A stretch of 64,000 bases of DNA from Erpobdella octoculata (taxonomy: Eukaryota > Annelida > Clitellata > Hirudinida > Erpobdellidae), in NCBI GenBank assembly GCA_963978895.1, contig OZ022247.1:22155153-22219152 (forward strand). The letters are read 5' to 3'. Position numbers and translations under genes: made by a program. The notes beneath the pieces were generated by a model. The model was not told the DNA's origin. It did not search any database and saw only the letters and a program-made list of their open reading frames with translations. The first letter of the stretch is position 1; every line of letters begins with the position of its first letter. Below are positions 55,928 through 64,000 of this stretch, piece after piece.

Positions 55928-58900
55928 TCAAAGATTGTTGAGACCAGCGTAGACGACGGTCCAGAAAGACCACTGTGGGTTTAACACAAGACTGCCTTCT
56001 GGGTAGCCATTTCTGTGCTTGTTCAACTCGCAGATGCCAAGGTTAATGTTGTAATTGAAGGAATCACATTCGTATGGTCCCAGTTTGTTGCAGTAATATA
56101 CACAGGTCATTGGAGTTTTCTTTTCCAAGGTTGAAATCGTAGCAGACGTCATATTCTCCAATTTCACATTTATTTGCTTTTTCCAGATTTTAGCTGACGT
56201 GAAAAAATGACATTTTTAAATGGCAATTTAAACAGCAAACAAATTAAATACTTAAAAAAAATATAATTTTAGTTATTAGAAACTAAATGTAATTACATGC
56301 AGTGCAAAAAAACTTAAAATTAGCGATGAAAAATATATTTTTACATAAATATAGACGTAAAGATATACATTTATAAATGTGGGTTTATGTGCTTTTAGGC
56401 ACAAGTACCTCTGGGGTCGTTTTTTAACCCATTGGTAGTAGTAGGATTAAAATCTAGGTCAAAAGCCGATCCAAGGAAGAAAATGTAGGGAGAGAATGTA
56501 GGTTATGTAATATGTATACATCCCTACCAGATCTCAAAAAATATTATATGCGCTACAATACTTTTTTAAGCTGTAGATGAGTTGTTGAGTTTGTATTGCT
56601 TCGATTGTGTTGTCAGTGAATCGTTGTAGCAATTGCAAACAGTCTAGAATGTTATTCCACGTTATCGGAAGGCTAGCTGCCAAAATCGATTTTCTGTCGA
56701 AGTTATAAAAAAAAACCTCGGCCAACGAGGTTTGCAGCTATCGTTCAATAGATGCTCATTTTTGATTAATTGGTTTTTTCTTTTACAAAGACTCTGTCTA
56801 AAAAGGGTAGTGTGATGAAGCGTGGATTATATTGAACTACATGTATTACTATACTATGTCCCGAGATAATGCATCTACTACCGCATTTACTTAGCTTGAC
56901 AGTTATGCTGTCGCGTCACTAACTATACTAATAAACTGTTCGTTATGAGTATATGAATGGCATGTGCAAACTAGCCAAAAAAAAAGTAATAATTGCAGTT
57001 TTGCTATCGAAATCTGGAAATAATGCTTTTTCGGAAATCTATTTTTAGAGAAAATATCGTTTGATGGTAAGCGTGATAGTAAGCCATCAATGCCTGGAAG
57101 CATTCAGAACAGCGGATATGTTTGAATCGATAAATCAAAATAGCACATTCTAAAGAAGACCTACTCCTTCTACAAGGACGAATTTCATTGTTCAATTTTT
57201 ACCACGCTATTGTTTGCTTCACCTGATGTTTGTTTGCATGTGTAGTAACAATCTTGTGATCGATTATTCGACCACTTCCCATTGATCTTTTGACTTCAAA
57301 TGTTGCACATAAAAGTACTCTTGAAGACAATACACGAATCCAAGGACGTCATTTGGGGGGCAGGATGGCCATTGCTTTCCTCCCCCAAGGATTTTCAAAA
57401 AAATTAAATGTAGGTCTTAGAAATGTTTGAAAAAAGTACCTTTGACTATCCCCCCTGGTCATCGTAACATCGTGACTATCCCCCCTGTTCATTGGAGACA
57501 AAAGTGTGTATATTAAGGTGCGTGGAGGTCAAACACCATAGCTGAAAAGGAGCTTATAATTTTTATAGTTTGAAATCTAAGAACAAACTAAAATTTATTA
57601 CATCACATGCCTATAAAGCGGCTTATAAGCGACAATAAACCAATTTTTTTAGAGGAGTTTGCTTTAATATAAAAACATGTCTAAACGAGGTCATGATTTG
57701 TATCTAGTAAAACTTCTGAAATTAGGCTAGAAAAAACTATTCATGGAAACATTGTCAACTGTGCAAGCAGGAATCAAAAAGAATATGAGTGTTACTATGG
57801 CGAAGTGACCGTTTAGCACAGACAAATCAGTTAATAATATTTCCTAATTGTATTTATCTTGAAAAAAAATTTAGTTGCTTGTAACATACTAAAACAACAC
57901 TTAGATTTAATTAACAAACTCTGGAAATTTAACATAAAAATATTTCAATCTTTCAAACTCGAAAAACAAACCATTAACATCATAAGCAGGATAAGCTTCC
58001 AGTTCACAAGCTCCAAAATAACCATCTCCTCTGTTAAAGGCTTGCTGAGCAATGAAGTATCTATAAGCAGGAAGGTTGGCATTGCACTTCATGACTGCTC
58101 TGGTGCCTTGGGGCACAATACCATTGTACCTGCCACATAAGGGATAGTCCCCACGAACCAAAGAAGTGAAATCAGTGATTGAAAACCCCACAAGAAAATT
58201 TGCAGTGCGACTAGTAGCTGTTTAAATAGTTTAAGTTTCTAATTGAAACACGATCTAATAAATTAATAGAATTATAATGATTCTACGTTTAATTTGATAA
58301 CTATTTTAAATGTAAAAAAATTGCCAAAAAAACTAGCCGTATGAAGAATCTCGGATGGTAATTGCCATATAATCAATGTTGTATGTATTAACCATGTCCA
58401 CTTTTATCCAATTTTGTGCAAGACTATCTTCGCTTGTTTCCCAGCAAGAACCTCTATCTTGATATGTATCTCTGATTCCATCAACGGATCTAGAAGAATC
58501 CTGAACTCCTGAACCCTCGAAGTAAGTTTTAGATTGTTTTTTGTATAGGATATTTTTCCTTTCCGGTAAAACTGATGTTTCAAATTAATTTTATTTTAAA
58601 GGTAAATATTTACAATTTAATTTTAAAAAATGTCACGTTTAATGTTATGATTAGTTTTATAATTTATTCAACAACCTTCACTCCAGCTGCCTTCAACTTG
58701 GACTTCAAAAATTTTTAGTGGAACAACAGAAGATGAAGGTTGTGCTATGATGACATATCTTCCAACAGATGAGAGTAAAGCTGAACACGTGTAGTTAGTT
58801 ATATTATTTATTCCATCCGATATTTGTGATGATAATGTGCAAACATTAGAAAGCGAATTCATGGTCTTTGATTTTTTGAAACTACCCGAGTCAATTGCCA

Positions 58901-59432
58901 CGACGATATTATCTGCAAGAAACACATCTTACGTGAGTGGTTGACATTTTAAAGTTCTCAATGCATTAATTGAATTTCAAAAACTTGAATAATTTTTTTA
59001 ATTAGATTGTTTATAAACTATATTTAACTCGTTTTACTGTTCAACTCACCTGATATATTCACGCTCCAAACTGAGATATTCTGAATCTTGTAATTCCAAA
59101 TCAGATCCACATACATCCATTGGTAGCCAGATGAAGATGATACAAGACTAGCACTTGGATCAGTTAAGCCATCGACAGCCAGAAATGCTGTATTCCTAAC
59201 AGTATAAGAACTCTGCGTAGCGATTTTGTACAGAGCCACATTTCCTTCGATCACATTCAGAGACAGGAAGACTTAAAATGTTGGAAATTTTTATTTTTTT
59301 ATGTAATTATAAATAATTTAAAAAAAATTTAAATTATAATATTTATAAAGTTCGTGTACGAACAAAAGTTATTTCAAACTTACGCCAAAAGCTAAAATGT
59401 ATCACAGCGTGGATTTGTTCACACGTCATCAT
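55928..59432 (-). CDS. FTP-FTP-PAN secreted lectin-like protein, copy 8
   Basis: Exons on the minus strand: 59432-59384 (49 nt, MMTCEQIHAVIHFSFW), A 59271-59050, B 58912-58676, C 58571-58338, D 58217-57972, E 56193-55928 (266 nt). They predict 417 residues. It is the block partner of copy 6 and shares its long exon 1, short PAN exon, exon D ending in DVNG and the GC dinucleotide at the exon C donor (TACG|GCTAGT). Intron 1 is Helitron-free. The 1.8-kb D-E intron has the same old repeats as copy 6, including a short ORF (QLLQRFTDNTIEA) shared with 40746-40937. PAN differs at TSATIST and in PMTCVYYC. All exons are open, so if the GC donor is tolerated this copy is functional. Confidence 0.75.
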
Positions 59433-60136
<704 letters not shown>

Positions 60137-60284
60137 AAAAATAAATAAAAAAGCTTTTTAAAAACTAGTCTTATGATAAGACTAGGGTGTTTAGTTTGGA
60201 TTTAATGAACAAATTTGTATAACTTAGCAAGCACCCTAGTCTTATCATAAGACTAGTTTTTAAAAAGTTTTTTTATTTATTTTT
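60137..60284. repeat. fold-back inverted repeat, 53-bp arms
   Basis: Arms 60137-60189 and 60232-60284 are reverse complements with about one mismatch, separated by 42 bp. Each arm contains the palindrome CTAGTCTTATGATAAGACTA. Non-coding, probably a small fold-back or MITE-type element. The homologous interval in block 1 lacks it. Confidence 0.85.
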
Positions 60285-61465
60285 ATTAATGTTGTGGTCA
60301 AAAATGATTTTTAAATTTTATTGGCCACCACTATTACGACATTAACTGGAAAAGTGTCAGTTAAATGTTAAGAAATACCCAGTTTAAAATATTAATTAAA
60401 TGTTGAAACAATTATTAGAACAAACTTTAAATTGAAAAAAAAACAACTTTTTCACATTTTTATTTCTACTATATTTTATCCTATTATATAAATAATATTT
60501 TTGAATTCTTAGAAAGAGAGAAAAGCTTTGTTTTCATCCATTGTTTATTATTTAATAGCTATATTGTTTGTTGTTTGGCAGTTCAATTGTGTCGCAGCTC
60601 ATCGCAGAAAGTTGTTTTTAAAATATAAATATAGTTACAAATTAGGACTTAATTTATTAACAACTAGCTTGGATAGCCATCGTCGCCCGGTTTCTTGTCC
60701 ATAAAATGTGTGTACATAAAAATAACGATGTGTACCTGCATAGACCTGACCTGACCATGCTCTTCAAATGTACCAAATATCGAATAAAACCGGTTGGGGT
60801 GTTCGAATTTTACATCGATCGGTACAGAGGTTACGTACGTACAAACAAACAAACATTCATTTCTATACATTGTATGTCAGCTCTTTCTTCAATCTTCTAT
60901 TTATCTTCTTCTAGTCTCGATTTGTTGGCGAGAATTGCAGTCGTTGCTGGAAATAAATAACAAATTTTTAATTAGAGCGTGGAGAAAGTATCGGGTTTGG
61001 CTCAGACTTCTCTGCGAGTTGGACCCGTATTGCAGTGCTGTACATCCGGGGTCTGCTAACTTTCGTCTTCAGCGATGAATAAATTACAAAGACATTAATA
61101 AATAATAACAACAACAACATTAGATGTCAGTCCTATATTTGTAATGTGTTTTGTAATGATTATTGTATTTAAGGTTTTAGTCGGGATACGGAATGGTAAT
61201 TCTTAAGCTGAAGCCACAGTCAATCGGCTCTGAACAGTGACTTGTGGAGGTACATCCAAGCCATGTTTAGCGCGGAAAAGCTAAGTTTCGAAAAGAAATG
61301 GTGATGATGATGATGATGACGACGACGACGACGACGACGATGATGATGTATATGATGATCAGTTTAATAGCGTCTTTGAAAAATTATTCTTCCGAAGAGC
61401 TCGGTGAACTATAAAAAAAGATGCAATGAAGTATTTTCTCGTTTAAAGAATTTAATTGCACGTTT
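60285..61465. other. right end of the duplicated block and flank
   Basis: 60310-60720 matches 45490-45910 of block 1, for example ATTAACTGGAAAAGT and the AACTAGCTTGGATA stretch. A (GAT/GAC)n microsatellite lies at about 61292-61350. No gene is supported. Short plus-strand ORFs at 60700-61080 are unrecognised. Confidence 0.4.
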
Positions 61466-62160
61466 CAGGGGCGCAGCCAGAAATTTTTTCGAGGGGGGCC
61501 GGGGGGAAAAACTGATTAGTAAGGAGTTCTACTGAGAAATTTACAACACATAAAAGTCAAGGCTTAACGACAGTTTCAGGAATAATTAGTAATAACAAAC
61601 CATAAGACATTTAATTTAGAACAGTATATTACAATATGAAATTCAGCCGTCGTTTTTTCTGCAAAAAAATGTCGATGACGGTTTCTTCATAAATGTTCAG
61701 GTCGCGATTGATAGTCATCTGGGCAAATCCGTTCAGCCTTGTCTGGCCCATTGTAGTGCGTAGATAAGACTTGAGTCTGCGCATAGTTGAGAAGGATCTC
61801 TCGGCTGTCGCGGAAGAAAGGGGCAAGTGGTGAAGAGTTTCAGCAGCGTATTTATCTGTGGGTAGATGGAATATTGACAACTGCGGTATGTTGCCGCTCT
61901 GCCAATTGGGTCTAAGCCAAAGTGGGTCGGGTCACAAAAGAAAAAACAAAAATAGGTGAGGTGGGGTCAGATTTTCTGGTGGGTCGGGTTTTCAAAAATA
62001 GACCCATGGACAACTCTCACCCTAACATTTTTGATAACTTATTAAATATTTAATTTGCAAGATAATTGTTAACTCAAATATGTCTCGAAAACACGGGCAC
62101 GCGCGTCATTTCAACATCAACATTGGCAAGGTTTCGGGGGCCTCCCTGCCTGCGCCCCTG
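61466..62160 (-). mobile_element. internally deleted hAT transposon with perfect 8-bp target duplication
   Basis: Termini CAGGGGCGCAGCCAG (61466) and CCTGCGCCCCTG (ending 62160) are inverted repeats. The flanking octamers GCACGTTT at 61458-61465 and 62161-62168 are identical, the size expected for hAT insertion. The 695-bp body retains only the end of a transposase on the minus strand. A GGGTCGGG-rich stretch lies at about 61925-62010. Confidence 0.9.
61629..61880 (-). pseudogene. hAT transposase C-terminal dimerisation domain fragment
   Basis: Encodes HHLPLSSATAERSFSTMRRL, SYLRTTMGQTRLNGFA and VIDIFLQKKRRL, the classic C-terminal hAT dimerisation block. It ends at a natural stop. The BED finger and catalytic part are deleted, so it cannot mobilise by itself. 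Confidence 0.85.
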
Positions 62161-62168
62161 GCACGTTT

Positions 62169-63276
62169 ACAAAAAACAATATCTTGTCTTATCGTCCATC
62201 GTTCCACAAGATAATCCTACAGTCTATAGAACAGATCCATATCTAGAATATAAAGTGGTTTTTAATTACTTTCTGTGTACACAAAAACGCTTAACAAGAG
62301 TCGTAGTAGCGTCGTATAAAATATTACTTGTGCTGAATAGCAAATGTCGTTTGCGTGCGTAAATTCACTTGAATACAAGACATCCTGTAGAGTAACATCT
62401 TAGCGCTTTATTTATGTCTGCTAACTTATGAGCGTTTTAACTTTCTTTGCTCAATTTAATTTTAATTGTTTTATTCATATCTTATAGGCTACCTTTATTA
62501 TTTCGCATGTACAGGTGTATATAATTTAAGGCTTTCGCTTAAAATCACATGGTCGCAGCAGTCGTTATCGTTCAAGTTGCTATAAACACTTTTTATATGT
62601 CCTCTATTGTTCTTCTCTTGACTGCTCTTTTGAGTATCCTTAAGCTCAGAGACCTGCATCAGCTTCCCATTCCGTAAACGGTTAACGTACACAACTTATT
62701 ATTGTTAATCAGCAGTTGACGAATTTCATTAGTTAACATGTAAAGACTTACACTTTCGAAAATTTCAGGGTTTTCGAACTTGTTTGTGTGTTTTGCACAC
62801 GCTTTGATGAACGTGCTTTTACTGTTAACAAAACAGTTTGCCTACAAAGTTTAAACATACTTCATTTTGATTTATTTTCGAACAAACCAACCAAATTTAA
62901 AACAAATGTTCTTATTATTAACCGTAACTAAATTATTGTAACAAGCTACATTGTTATTTTATTTCTCAGCTTATAATTATCTAACATTTTCTGTGAGACT
63001 ACTGTAATTTTTAATTGTTTTTATTGACTTCTAATCTCTGTTTCTATTTTTTTACAATCAATTTTCGAGTCACTTCTTGACGATAGATTTTCTTTAATTT
63101 TTGTATGCATGCTCTTGCTTGATGACAATGCAATATTCAATAATTAATTTTGCACAAAAAAATGTAAAATAAGTAATTTTAAAATTTGATTTTTGAAAAA
63201 CCTTGTTTTTATATTGTTTACTTGTTATAATCTCTATTTGGGTTGTCCTATCGTAATGTTGTCGAGACTTCATATA
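62169..63276. other. intergenic, no gene recognised
   Basis: 62280-62440 matches 46205-46380, the right edge of block homology (ATCTTAGCGCTTTATTTA). 63050-63160 is an inverted relative of the direct repeats at 44.8 and 45.2 kb. Nothing else is identified. Confidence 0.4.
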
Positions 63277-63431
63277 CAGTGGTACCTACTCTGTTTTTGC
63301 GACCTTGAAAATGGCTTGAAAATCCAGTCATGAAAAAGGGGTCTTAAATGGGGGAGCGTTAAAAGGACTTCATAACCAATCCGTCAGCAACAAAACGATC
63401 GAAAATGGGAGAGAATCGTTGAGTACCATTG
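63277..63431. mobile_element. 155-bp MITE with TA target duplication
   Basis: Left end CAGTGGTACCTACT and right end GAGTACCATTG form short inverted repeats (CARTGGTACY), flanked by TA on both sides (63275-63276 and 63432-63433). This fits a pogo/Tigger-type non-autonomous element. No ORF. Confidence 0.65.
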
Positions 63432-63433
63432 TA

Positions 63434-64000
63434 TTCTTTTTCTAGATTTCCCTGCTTCAAACATCGATGCACCATCTTTTTTATCAAACATGACTAATTA
63501 ATTAATTTTTAATATTTAAATTAATTTTTAATTTACAGTTCGTGGCTGTTATCCTTTGGATTTACATTTTTTGCTTTCAATGAAATTTTTAGTTTGAGTT
63601 AAACATAAATTGCCTCAGATTAATTTCAAGAAGCCGGAAATTTTAATCTAATAACACGATTTGTTATAAATCCTATTTTCTAAAAATAATAAAATAAAAT
63701 ATATTTTTATGGATGGAGATGGGATGGTAAACAAGAAAGTTTTTATTTTTATTTTCAGTCATTATTATTGCCATCTCCATAGGTTTCATCGTTGTTTTGA
63801 TCTTTGCTGCTTGATGTTGTGATGGTGCTTCAAATCATCACAATGAACTGCAATTAGTAGTATAACATCTGTTGGCTAATTTTATCTAGTTCACGAGCTT
63901 AGAGAAGTTCTGGTCTATATAGATATTATTGACTCCTTGTACATATTTTTTGTATTAGCCGTTAAAATGTTTGCTGCTCTACTTTTAAATTGAATTAATT
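63434..64000. other. AT-rich, no gene recognised
   Basis: A short imperfect inverted repeat (TGGATGGAGATGGGA near 63712 versus CCATCTCCATAGG near 63771) is the only structure seen. Confidence 0.3.

Overview
This is an AT-rich eukaryotic, almost certainly metazoan, window. The evidence is spliced genes with GT-AG introns, trinucleotide and (TA)n microsatellites, and Penelope-like, hAT, Helitron and non-LTR elements. The fucolectin-type lectin family plus the element mix suggests a lophotrochozoan (annelid such as a leech, or mollusc). That placement is inference and nothing in the sequence proves it.

Layout. 1-3.4 kb: a plus-strand partial gene of unknown function (two confident exons) among microsatellites. 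4.3-9.5 kb: a minus-strand three-exon gene for a ~1478-residue nuclear-looking protein; its HMG-box-like segment is split by an intron filled with a (GAT)n tract. 11-60 kb: a tandem array of eight minus-strand paralogues. Each encodes a short secreted protein of about 412-417 residues (signal peptide, two fucolectin/F5-8C-like FTP domains, C-terminal PAN/apple domain) from six exons. I resolved every exon boundary: all introns are phase 1, so each internal exon is a 3n symmetric module. Seven copies have complete exon sets. Copy 5 has lost half of exon C but may still be readable through a cryptic donor. Orphan pieces are also present: a lone signal-peptide exon at 11.1 kb, an inverted exon D at 24.2 kb and a lone exon B at 46.4 kb.

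The array grew in steps. Copies 5+6 (34.5-46.4 kb) and 7+8 (46.7-62.4 kb) are a duplicated two-gene block with shared flanks. Later mobile-element insertions hit only one block, so the paralogous block gives a natural empty site, as with the Helitron at 43.2 kb. Copy 3 has an inferred 6-kb first intron packed with a decayed Helitron, non-LTR fragments and the inverted exon D.

Mobile elements with resolvable ends: a Penelope-like element at 52.55-55.33 kb (467-bp inverted terminal repeats each carrying a hammerhead-ribozyme-like motif, RT truncated at its N-terminus, GIY-YIG-like endonuclease present); hAT elements at 61.47-62.16 kb and 52.20-52.50 kb with 8-bp target duplications; non-autonomous Helitrons at 29.97 and 43.23 kb; a TA-flanked MITE at 63.28 kb; and a fold-back at 60.14 kb.

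The lectin-like proteins probably act outside the cell, in recognition, defence or secretion. The histidine associated with fucose binding in fucolectins is not visible at the expected cysteine-flanking positions, so sugar binding is not assured.
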